From the NCBI RefSeq assembly GCF_032854445.1, contig NC_088301.1, forward strand, positions 11,652,281-11,716,280: a DNA stretch of 64,000 bases, given 5' to 3'. Positions 36,057 through 46,624 of this stretch are shown here, piece by piece. The notes under the pieces were generated by a model that made no database searches, was not told the DNA's origin, and was given only the letters and a program-made list of their open reading frames with translations. A program made the translations under genes and the position numbers. The DNA is from Liolophura sinensis. Its lineage: Eukaryota; Mollusca; Polyplacophora; Chitonida; Chitonidae. Position 1 is the stretch's first letter, and the number at the start of each line of letters is the position of its first letter.

Positions 36057-39000
36057 TCAGTCATCAATTGAGAGATGCAGACGACCGCTTCTGACAACGT
36101 GGGGTGTCGGAGTCATGTGTACCGCGACAGGTGCAGCTTCAATACCTTCCACCTGACGAAAAACAAAGACAATGTCGGAGTAAAAATTTTGAGAACAAAA
36201 CAAGAGAAAATTTAGTTGCTGCTCAACCGAAATATAACAGCAGTCGTTGGATAAAATGATAATCTGCAATTTAGTTACAGATTATCCAAGATCATAGTGT
36301 TTAGTGCATAAGATTTTGTGGATGGCTTTTCAAAGCTCCATAGGATTCTATCATACGATTAGAAAATTGTTGCTTGCTTTTGCCATATTTCTAAGCCACA
36401 CAGTTATAGTGAACTGACTGAAATACCTAAATTTTGGCCAGGAGTTAAAAGTTGGCTAAAACGTTTTAAAGATGAAAGGCTTAGGCCGCTTTTCTAAAGT
36501 CGGGATGAATATCTCATAATTGGATGTTTTGGATGTTTGAGAATGAAATCAAAGACATAAATGCCATGGACTTTGGAAAACATGCACTATTTTCTTCGCC
36601 GAAATTTGCCCGGACGGAAGAATAGTAACGTGACAGCATGTTTACGCATGTTGACAGATGTTTACAGATCTGATTGGCCCTTATCAACTATTTATTCTTC
36701 CAATGAAAAGTGTCCACTCAGTTGATCGTCTATAATTAGCTCTAACCCACGTGTGCTGAGTACGGCCGAATATAATCCAGGCAGTGTTGACAAACCTGTA
36801 CAGCCGAAGTGGACTTATGACAGACGTTCATACCTTGACGTGTTTCTCAACCACAGGCTTTGGAAATTTACCATGGTCATCCTGTGGAAATACCTGTAAG
36901 TATTGAATACGTATGTTTTACAGTTGAAAATATATCATAACGCGGTGTTTTGCCAAATACTGGACGATACTTTGATTAATCGCTGTTCGAAACAAAAAAG
37001 TCCACGTTCTTTGTCAAGAGTGTGGTGGTCACAGATTTTGTTCTTATATATGTGTTTCTTACAGATCTGTGCATGATTCTATCGTGCACAGGACGTGTAT
37101 GGCATAAACGTGAATACATAAAAATAAAAACAGCCAGATCTACTGAAAGTAGACTTTTAAACTTGATAACAGTACATTTTAAAACTTGATGACATTAATT
37201 TACCGAACGTAATCGTCATTTTTTGGAAGTGTAGAAAGTAAAAATATGTATGTGAGCAAAGGATTTAACTGGGAACAATGTTGCCGTATTGTCACGGCAT
37301 GATCTACTTACCTTCGAACATCGGTTGTCCCTCTGGACTTTCTCAGTCCAGTCTGTGATTGTTTAACAGAAACTTGTCTTGCAGGACTACTTGTGTTACA
37401 TGAAGCTATCTAACACATTACACTATTTAAACATTTCACAAATGTAGTATAAAAATACATCCCTGTAGTTAATAAACATGTTTCATTTATGATAATACAC
37501 CAGGACACGTTTTCAAACTGTAACAGAATAAACAGAACACTAATTTTTCACACATCATCAACCACATGTCGCACTACCTCATATCTACTGGGTATCCTGA
37601 TCATTGTATTATTTTTGCTGGTCCAAATCTCAAATTGATCTCGGTTCTTTTTCAGAAATCACTTTCATCAAAAGTCTGATTCCATAGGTTCGCTTAACAT
37701 TATGGCATTGTTTTGTATTACAGCATTTTCGCACTGTTTCCAGCAGCAATGTTAATCACAAGCTGTGAGGCTTCCCGGGCAAAAGATGGTAAGAAACACT
37801 GTCCAACTATTACGGCATTTGACTATTATATAGCACATTCGTCTGGCTGACATGTTAACAGAGTATATAAGGTACACTCGGTCTATTATTTGATTTTCAT
37901 AATGGTCTAAATCACTGAAGCCGTTATCATTATTATTTATATTAAAGAAAACGTTAGAATTTGCACGCAGTCTACTGATACAGTTAATTTCTCTACCCTT
38001 TTCAAGACTTTAAATTCTGTACCGGAACTGTTTAATAGAAGCTGTAAGTTTATCACCATGACTTGTCCGCGAAAGCTAAGCTTGACACATGCAGTGGCAG
38101 TTTGTGTTCATATGTGCACACATTCAGTTGATTGTATACTTGTGAGGTAGATCTGTTGAACCCATTAAGCAGTGTTTATCATAAGCCCGGATTTGTCAAA
38201 GCTTATCTTTGGACTTGCCAAAACTTTGATATGAGATTAACAAGGACCTCCACTGATTCCTGTGACAACATCGATAAACCCCTGGGATTTACACATTCGA
38301 CCACCGTGAGCAATATTGCGTTTTGAACAGTTTGGTTAAATAGTGTGAAAGTCTTATTTAACCGAACGTTTTGTCCTTATGCGGGGGAACATAATGAATA
38401 AAAGTATGTAGAAACCCCTTTATTGACCCCCCAGGGGAAAGGTGGGAGACTACATTACAGATATTTGAATAATTATGCATGCAGGTCTAATGTTCTGTTT
38501 GTGTAAAAGTACAATTTTCCAATATACACGCACTACTTAGTGGCTCATCATGTTAACAGATAAGCGGCTGGATGTCGAGGGTGAAGGATTTGCCCGAACA
38601 AACAGACGTAAGAACACACACCAGCGACAACTCAAGAGTCGACAACATCAGGAGTTAGAATCGCATGGTAAGGGCACATTTTATCTATAAAGTAAGGTCA
38701 AGGAATGTGAAGGAAAAATGCTCTTCAGACATGCTCTGTAAAAAGAAAAATATGTACACTTGTTGAATCAACTGCATTGTGCCTGTATCCACGAATCTTT
38801 GTTAAATATATAAATGGTTCAAGGGAAAACCCGTAATTCCTTGTCAACACCTGTTTCCTGCTCTTTGCATGTTTTCATCAAGATTTGTGGTACATAACAC
38901 TTTTAGCATCGGTTTATTGAGTTTTTGAACTTTTGATCATTGTCACATATATTGTTATGCATATTAATCAACACTTTGTAGGCGGTCCAATACTTTCCAG

Positions 39001-40085
39001 CAAAAACCCAGGCGATGTACGTCATTCAAAGTATACAAGGACATTCTCAGAGAAATACGGGAAAAGCATAGGTATGCTACTTTTGACAAGGTTTACTAAG
39101 TACTAAACAAGGTTTTATTAGGTTTATGAGTATTTTGGAAATCGATGTGATGTACACGAAGTTAAGCGAGATATGAACAATGTTCTCAGTCTTTTTTCAG
39201 TTTTCCCAAAGTGGAGGAAGTTCTGAGGCAGTTGGCGCCTGTCGCAAACAAACCTCAGATTTCGACTTGCTTTATCTTTAAATTCGCTTGCCTCAAACAT
39301 GGTCTTATCTGAAATTTTATTACTCTTCCAGTAATCTTTTAAACAAAGTCAGCGCCAGGTGACTTTTGACCCCCACGGTCATAAACTCCCTTTGTTTGTT
39401 TTCTTCACCCGAGATTGTGCCAGTGACGTTGGTAACCATTGACTATGCCCGGAACAGCACGGGGCTATAATCTCTAAAGATGGGTCTTAATTGCAATTAA
39501 TGCCGTGGACAAAGTTCAGCCATAAGAGTTCTCAAAACAGGCACCCACCTGTAGCGAGGCGCCATATTTTGGAAAGCCTGTTCACATGCCGGCTAAAAGA
39601 ACTGTAAACTAAAATTTAATAGGCTAAATAAAATGATGACCATGTAGTTACGATGATAGGTTACCAAATGTCCTTGTGCAAAGAAGTGCATAGAATGCAT
39701 GTAAATTTTAAATATTAAAAAACTTGTTCCATTTGAAACTTTAGTGGACTTGACCAATGAAAATATTCTTTGCATCTAAAATATATACAGAGAATGTAAA
39801 CTACAAAATTGTTAATTTACCTCAGATTTATTTCGTAAAACATATTGCAACCCAACATACATAGCATTTAAAGTTAGATTATGCTTATCACACGAAGTAG
39901 TTTTGTGTACCTGGAAAATGAAATGTGTAAAAAGGTGTAGGACCTAATATGACTGACTTAAGGATAGATTACTTCACTTATTACTCCCTGCCTCTTCTCA
40001 GCACGTGACCAGTCCTTACCAGAGGTTGTTATCATGAACAACCTAGGCTGCGCTGGCTTCGTAGCTGTGAAACGCTGTACCGAGC
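36057..40085 (-). CDS. Unidentified gene antisense to EGF-CFC (four 3' exons, partial)
   Basis: Four minus-strand exons join in frame: 40085-40020 (starts and ends in phase 1), 37352-37312 (ends phase 0), 36893-36834 (phase 0) and terminal 36152-36057 with TGA. All have AG acceptors and GT donors (gtaagg, gtaagt, gtatga). Together they give about 83 codons, including KPAQPRLFMITT, DWTEKVQRDNRC, FPKPVVEKHVKV and HVVRSGRLHLSIDD at the C-terminus. I do not recognise the family: no signal peptide, no Cys pattern, rather basic. The 5' exons to the right of 40085 were not found. Exon 36893-36834 overlaps the first EGF-CFC exon for 21 nt on the opposite strand. The consistent phases argue that it is real, but each exon is short, so chance is not excluded. 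Confidence 0.5.
36639..36665 (+). promoter_or_regulatory. Two forkhead-type sites upstream of EGF-CFC
   Basis: TGTTTAC at 36639-36645 and again at 36659-36665, 20 bp apart, about 210 bp before the EGF-CFC ATG. They fit the forkhead core (GTAAACA). Function is conjecture. Confidence 0.3.
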
Positions 40086-43000
40086 CTGAGCAGAGTGTGA
40101 TCTTAATTGCAATGAGACCCTTAGTGATTTTACACCTGTGTTTTACCTTTCCATGATACACAAGGCTGTCCGCGAACAGTTTACGTTGATTAAAACAGAC
40201 CTAATTATCTATACCCATCTTCTAAAGCACCGCTTTACAGCAAGCTTGATCTACCGTATGATACAGGTCAGTTATGAGTGGAAAGCTGTGTTAAGTATAA
40301 CTGGCTTTCTATACGACTTGATGTAACAATGTTCGCAAATATTTAAGCAAACAATTGTGGTCTATAAGATAGGTGACAGAACAGAAGGAGATTTGATAGC
40401 CCGAATTAACCCATTAACAGTCAGCAATTTATCACTGACGATTCGAACATTGAGTTAATACAGAGATTCTTTTCTTAATTTTGACTTAATTATTTATGCA
40501 TTTGTTTGTAGTCTGTCCTTTTTATTTATTTCGTTTATTTCAAAACAATGATTAGGTCTAATTGTACATAACTTCCAATCATCACTTATTCACGAGGTTC
40601 TTTCCTTATATTACCTTTTTAGAACCTCTTTAAGCTTGCCCGTTATATTGTCACAATAGCAAGACATGTCATAATTCATGAATCGTGATGTGAAAAAGTT
40701 TCATATTCGAAATGGAAACTTGCTGTAAACCTTTAAACTCCAAATGATATTAATTCGCCCTGAATTCTTACTCTCCCTGAGGACATCAGAATCAATCATC
40801 ATCCGCTTGTATTGACAGCTGCTTTAAACACGAAGACAAGTTGTTGTGAGAATGGCGGACAGTGCGTCCTGGGAAGTTTTTGTGTTTGCCCCAAGTAAGT
40901 AAAGCTATTACATTTTTAAATCTACATTTGTGTCAGTCTTAAGGGAAAAAGTACTTGGGCACAGGCGTATCTATAACAACATGCAAATCTCGTCACAAAG
41001 CACAAAATTCACGCAAGGGTTTTTATCATAAACATGGACGGATCATGTGATCAAACTGATAATTTTTGTCCAATAAGAATAATGGAAGTTCTTTGTACAA
41101 ACGTTCTACAAACGGTCTGAAACGGGTCCACAATGCGCGCTGTGAGATTTTTTTTTTGACCGTTAAGATTGTGTACAATATACGATATCGTGTTAAGACC
41201 GGTAGCCATTAAATAAAGGATTAACACGATGGTTATGTCGGCTACTTCTGTTTTATTAAAGATAAAAGTGGAGATTAGGAAATGTGGGGGTATTCCCCGT
41301 GAGTCATATTGATGAGAGTCTATGTGGAAGAACGATTCTCAGTTATGAAATGGCAGGCGAATTCGGTCGTTTAGCATAGTTATTTCCCTAATCATTTTCA
41401 TATATGAGTAATAGATAATACTTATATAACGCAGAAATATAGTTTATTCACTTGTTCACTTATTTATTTATTTGATTAGTGTTTTATACCGTACTCAATT
41501 CCTCACAAACATAATGCGCAGTTAGGTCATTGTTAGACTATACTTTATGCTAGTGAATATTTTGTGGATGAAATGTTCAGTTGCTGCAGCTTTCTAAACT
41601 ACTGGAGAGCTTTTCTGGCGACCCCGATCTGGGGTCGATTCCAAAAAGCCATTGCTGACTTCTGTCAAAATTTGAAATAAAATAAAAAGCTTATTTATCG
41701 CCTTTAGAAATTAAAACTTTGTCCGCATTATCAATGTTATCGTAAAGAAAAAGACCTCTAAAATCGAAGTAGGCATCACCAGATAGACCACTTAAAACTA
41801 TGCATAAATATTGTTATGTATGACTATTTAACGTTTTCATGTACTGTTAGTCTGCGGACCTTTGTGAAAGCATAACAGGCCCTATTATATGTGTACAGCG
41901 CGGACCTGATCGAAAGCACCTTGTTCAATGCTTTGTTTATTTCACTGCCTGTTCATTGGCTGTTAGCTCTGTGTTTAAAGACCGTTGAATCCACCTGGAG
42001 CGTATATAAGCCGTGTTTTCTGTGCAGAGAGGAGGTATTTTTGCTGCATCCACTGGGAGACAGGAGAGTGTGCGACGCTCTCGTATCGAGTCCATTATTT
42101 TGATATGAGCTGGTGATGCCAGTTTCGTTTGGGAGGACAGATTTTTATGCCGTCACCGTTTGTGTACCACAGTAGTACTGATGTCTGGTTTATGTGAATT
42201 TCTGCGGAAGTCACGTTTATTGGTGTTCGGATCTTTATTATGATTATACAGTGTTGACTGTGTTATTTGTTTAACACGCTGACCTCACCTGACCGACAAG
42301 GTCGTCAAGGACTCTAAACTAAAGTTTTCAGTTTTGTAAAGGACGTTCGTTCTGCCACAAGGTGACATTACTCTACGTCTCTGAACGGCTCGTTTGTGAG
42401 TTTCTGCGGGAAACTGTTCTAAAGTGGATTATACCTCCATGCCTGTATTTACCCTGTGTTATGCTCTGCGGGTGTGACGTCATTCAAAGGCTTGACTGTT
42501 CCAGTTCTGTATAACCTGTGTTCGCGTTCGCTAACCTAGCGAAGTACCTGACTGGGACAATTTGTGACTTGTGTGAATTGTGTGTTTATCCCATGGTCTT
42601 TACGTTGTATTTCCTGGAATACGTTCCTTGGGATGCAAAGGTGAACTGGAAACTTTTAAAGACCGGTAATACTGATGTGTATGTTTTTTATGTTGTTGTT
42701 GTTGAACTGTCTGTAAAACTGTACGTCTCATTTTATATATATAAAGCATTGTTTACATTGTAATATTGAGTCACTGAGTCTGTTTTCTGTTGCTGTTTTC
42801 AATACCGTAACAATATATTTTCAGTCAGTTTTTTAGGATTCTGTGAATAGACTGAAAGGCGTTCAAACATTTGAATTCTAAAGTGGGCTTTATGGATCAT
42901 ACTATCGGGGTTTAGGAAATCTGGAAGTTTTTTTCACAGGAAGTTTTTTTTAACACTGATCACGGCACCGAATGTTGGAATAACTCTTTTTACCCATGTT

Positions 43001-44022
43001 CCCAAACATTCGTTTCTTCTGGTTAACATCAGGAAAAAATGTGACGTCAGAGTTCCTAATCACGGTCAGTATGGCTCATGAAGCCCACCACTGTATTTAA
43101 ATATTTGAATGCCTATCAATACTTTTCAAATAAATCTGAAAGAATAAATGAAAGTATTTTTACGCATTGTTTTCAGTTGTCTGTATGATGAACCTTACTT
43201 CACATTTCAGCTTTTCTTTCACTTTAAGACAAATGTGTCCCAATTTCAGCTTGAAGTACCAAAAAGAACTAAGAATTTTTGAGGAGGTTTTAAGTTTTGA
43301 AGTCAGAAATACCTTTGTGGAATTGGCCAAAGCGTCCATCGTTATTAGGGTTATACTCATCATTTCATAGCGGGGGAGTGGTGGGGGGGGGAGTCTTTTG
43401 ATGACGAGCCTGTAAAACCGAAATTGTCTCCTTTTCTTCGTCAGGGAGTTTTTCGGCCGTTACTGTCAGTATGAGCTAAAGAAGGCGGATTGTGGGTCCA
43501 TCCCTCATCTTGGCTGGGCTAAACAGGGGTGCGACCTCTGCTACTGTTACGATGGTAGAAGTACTTGTCTCTCAAAAGTGTTCGACAACTGTGGTAAGGC
43601 GTCTTACATTCATCTTAACGTGTCTGTTTAAAAGTATAATTTTTAATTATTTAGGTACACTTGGGGATGACGTTCTTTTTTTGTTCTTGATCGTGAGTTC
43701 CAGTTTTAAAATACGCATGTGTCGTTTGATATTAGGATGTTGTTAATATTTTGAACTTTTCTTGTGGTTGCCAGGGAACACAACAAGTCACACACGAGAG
43801 GAGAGCCCGAAACAGACACCGTTTTTCCAGCCAAGCGCAAACTTCCGTGACGATTACCCCTATCTGACGTCATCAAATGACGCAGATGACGAAGCTGAGG
43901 ACTATTATTCCGATGACGAAGCGTACTCGACCTGTGATGACGCCAGAAATGTTTTGTCCCGTAGCAGCTTGTGTTTGTTTTTTTCGTGTGTCTACATATC
44001 GGTGCAGTTTATCGTCTTGTGA
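36873..44022 (+). CDS. egf-cfc: EGF-CFC family protein (Cripto/one-eyed-pinhead type), complete seven-exon model
   Basis: Exons 36873-36895, 37724-37788, 38560-38667, 38982-39071, 40819-40894, 43445-43593 and 43775-44022 are phase-compatible and encode 252 aa. Residues 1-25 form a signal peptide split by intron 1. Residues 30-100 are basic and unstructured. The EGF-like domain (Cys104-Cys128) lacks the first loop, as in Cripto: CCENGGQC ... FCVCP ... FFGRYC. The CFC domain (Cys137-Cys170) has six Cys and keeps the His142/Trp145 pair (PHLGW), which in vertebrates contacts the type I receptor ALK4. An acidic Asp/Glu/Ser region follows, then a hydrophobic C-terminus (LFFSCVYISVQFIVL) that reads as a GPI-anchor signal. 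Family role: cell-surface co-factor for Nodal-type ligands. Vertebrate Cripto has an O-fucosylated Thr before the third EGF Cys; here it is Gln110. The first exon is short, so the start is less certain than the rest. Confidence 0.9.
41460..41500 (-). repeat. SINE family A, 3' terminal fragment
   Basis: TTTATTTATTTGATTAGTG, TTTTATACCGTACTCAA only; in EGF-CFC intron 5. Confidence 0.75.
41630..41790 (+). mobile_element. Partial copy of the MITE found at 55951-56132
   Basis: TCGATTCCAAAAAGCCATTG, CTGTCAAAATTTGAAAT, TTATCGCCTTTAGAAATTAAA and TCAATGTTATCGTAAAGA align with the other copy. The right terminal repeat is not present, although a right-end-like stretch lies at 43288-43325. Confidence 0.65.
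41812..42812 (+). mobile_element. Solo LTR of a retrotransposon
   Basis: The 1001-bp element starts TGTTATG and ends CCGTAACA (inverted TGTTA/TAACA ends) and is flanked by the 4-bp duplication ATAT at 41808-41811 and 42813-42816. A TATA box (GTATATAAG) lies about 190 bp in, and the 3' part has an ATATATAAAG stretch that may serve for polyadenylation. Short open frames inside carry no domain. The ends and duplication suit a Ty3/Gypsy-type LTR left after recombination; no internal region is present. It lies in intron 5, between the EGF and CFC exons. Confidence 0.75.
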
Positions 44023-44134
44023 TATCCTACGTGAGTAAAGATGCATGTAACCTGACTCAAGAAGGCATTCTCGAAAAAACCCTCTCTGATCAAATAGTGC
44101 TGTGATAAGTTTTACCCATGCAACATATTTATTT

Positions 44135-44140
44135 AATAAA
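44135..44140 (+). promoter_or_regulatory. EGF-CFC polyadenylation signal
   Basis: AATAAA 113 nt after the EGF-CFC TGA, followed by a GT/T-rich stretch. Confidence 0.65.
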
Positions 44141-44639
44141 GATCAATGTTGAAGTTTTTGTATAGTTTGTTATTTTGTATTTGATTTATTTGGAATTATT
44201 GGACAGTGTTGTGTGTGCTTTGAAATCTTTGAAAACCACCAAATTAGTTAATTACGTGCAAAAAAATAGGAATTAGTTTATGATTATTTATAAGTATATA
44301 TGTATGTGATGAGGTGTTATATTATGGTTTCCTCATCGCCCTGAAATGTGTATGAGTTTTGTAATATAAGGTGATGTAAGGCGGGAAGGAAACCATAATG
44401 GGCGCATTTGTAATATAGTATTCCAGATGAGGGTAAAGGGGACACATTATCTCACAGAGTTACCAACAAGGCGAAATGTTATGCCCCTTAAGTTTGCTAC
44501 AGTCATCACGGATCTCGCTGGCTAAGTTTAACGCGTCCCTCTCGTCGAAAGTGACCCATCCTTCACCAACCATTAAAGCAGCGTGCTAAAGCGGCACGTC
44601 TCAGGAGCCCAGCTCCTGCAGACATCCTTTTCGGTCATG

Positions 44640-44800
44640 AGTGAGTGCGTGAGTGCGTGCGTGCGTGCGTGGGGTTTAACGTCGTACTGTGAGCTCTGCA
44701 AACAGCCCTTTGAATGGTCGTGGGTTCTCGGGCCTCTACTCGCTTATTCTCCCACCATAAAGCTGGCCGCCGTCATATTCTAAAAGTGAAATATTCAGCT
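44640..44800 (+). repeat. Composite SINE debris (families B/C and A)
   Basis: A GTGCGTGCG run and GGGGTTTAACGTCGTACTGT (shared B/C end) run straight into family A core: GAATGGTCGTGGGTTCTCGG, CACCATAAAGCTGGCCGCCG, AAAGTGAAATATTC. Confidence 0.7.
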
Positions 44801-44989
44801 TTCTATTGGAAATCTTCATTGATTCTCTCATTCTTAAAACACGTCGTCTAATGTAAATAATTATGTGACAGTCATTATAAGTCTGTATATGTGAAATCAT
44901 AATGTTCCGTTTGGCCGTCACTGGGTCAGCCACTCTGAGCGTTTCTCTCACTGCGAATGCTCAGGATTTTATCGATGAGTATATTGTTC

Positions 44990-45050
44990 TCGCTATTCAT
45001 TTTTATTCTTGAGTACGGCACAAAACACTAATCAAATAAAATAGTAAATA
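44990..45050 (+). repeat. SINE family A tail fragment
   Basis: TTATTCTTGAGTACGGCACA, AAACACTAATCAAATAAA. Confidence 0.75.
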
Positions 45051-45385
45051 AGTCAGCAGGTAAGGGATCCATAGAGGACCTTATACAACCTCACTGTCTT
45101 GTTGCTTCAGTACCCAGCTACTTTGCTTTGAATAAGAAAATTCCAGGTATAACGAAAGGTCCTTCATCGGCTTTTGTAACTGACCGCAGTTAAATAAGTG
45201 AAAATTTTTTAACACCAAAAACATTAGCACCTTTCCTACTGGGGCTATTACTCTTCTGACTCGAACGACATTGGGTATGTAGAGTTATCTCCCTGCTTGG
45301 TTGCGGCCGCGTGCGGATATTTTTCGTGAGTACAGCGATTATCCCTAAATCCGTCAAAAAGACGTAACTTATTGTATTTATTCGT

Positions 45386-45525
45386 GGTGGGACAGGTCAG
45401 TAGGAAACCTGCGGATGGTCGTGGGACTACACCCGGTATCTTCCCGCCATGCAGATGGCTGTGGTATAGGCCCTTAATGAAATACTCTTGCGTACGGCGT
45501 AAACACCGTTTACGAATAAATAAAG
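45386..45525 (+). repeat. SINE family A, body and tail
   Basis: AACCTGCGGATGGTCGTGGG, ATCTTCCCGCCATGC, TTGCGTACGGCGTAAACACC with AAAT end; head missing. Open frames over it are artefacts. Confidence 0.85.
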
Positions 45526-45920
45526 GATCCCTTGAAACTAGACGGGAAATCGCCCCCTGTCGCTCAGGTCGATTGCCAACCGGCTCACAGTGACAGGTCG
45601 TCTGCGAAATCACGCAAGGGCTTTCGCGGTATGTGGCTGAAGTTATTATGTAACAGGTGTAGCCGATGAAATACGTCAAGCCAAAATATTCGCTACTAGC
45701 CATCAGCCAAATGTTTGTCGTTAAAGGCATAGGATAACATCCCTTTCCGACTGATGTTGGCATTTAAAGCACTTCAGTGCAGCAGTTTCCTATCTTGCAC
45801 GATTTCCTATCTAGCTGCAAGGAGCACTTCGCAAAATTCACCAGAACAATTGTTCTTGCCCGTAAAGTGTTGAGTTTTTTCCAACAATAATACATCGAAT
45901 AATCATATAAAATCCCACAC

Positions 45921-46624
45921 CTGTCTTGTGCAGCGTTATCGGTATTTATTATCCCCATATGTATTTATCGTCAAGTCAGTCAACCTGTCTTGTGAAGCGT
46001 CATCGGTATTTATTATCCCTATATGTATTTATCGTCAAGTCAGTCAACCTGTCTTGTGAAGCGTTATCGGTATTTATTATCCTTATATGTATTTATCGTC
46101 AAGTCAGTCAACCTGTCTTGTGAAGCGTTATCGGTATTTATTATCCCTATATGTATTTATCGTCAAGTCAGTCAACCTGTCTTTTTAAGCGTTATCGGTA
46201 TTTATTATCCTTATATGTATTTATCGTCAAGTCAGTCAACCTGTCTTGTGAAGCGTTATCGGTATTTATTATCCATATATGTATTTATCGTCAAGTCAGT
46301 CAATCTGTCTTGTGAAGCGTTATCGGTATTTATTATCCCTATATGTATTTATCGTCAAGTCAGTCAACCTGTCTTGTGAAGCGTTATCGGTATTTATTAT
46401 CCTTATATGTATTTATCGTCAAGTCAGTCAACCTGTCTTGTGAAGCGTTATCGGTATTTATTATCCTTATATGTATTTATCGTCAAGTCAGTCAATCTGT
46501 CTTGTGAAGCGTCATCGGTATTTATTATCCCTATATGTATTTATCGTCAAGTCAGTCAACCTGTCTTGTGAAACGTTATCGGTATTTATTAACCCTATAT
46601 GTATTTATCGTCAAGTCAGTCAAC
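45921..46624. repeat. Satellite array: 11 copies of a 64-bp unit
   Basis: Exactly 704 bp. Unit: CTGTCTTGTGAAGCGTTATC, GGTATTTATTATCCCTATAT, GTATTTATCGTCAAGTCAGT, CAAC. Copies differ at only a few sites. Since 64 is one more than a multiple of three, successive units are read in all three frames; none has a plus-strand stop in most units, giving long false open frames. Confidence 0.97.

Noticed and set aside
39551-39567. Possible minus-strand initiator exon (MAPRY then a GTGGGT donor)
   Set aside because: It lies downstream of an exon already in the antisense model and its phase does not fit the next exon.
41891-42763. Two 70-80-codon frames in EGF-CFC intron 5
   Set aside because: They fall inside the solo LTR and show no retroelement or host domain.
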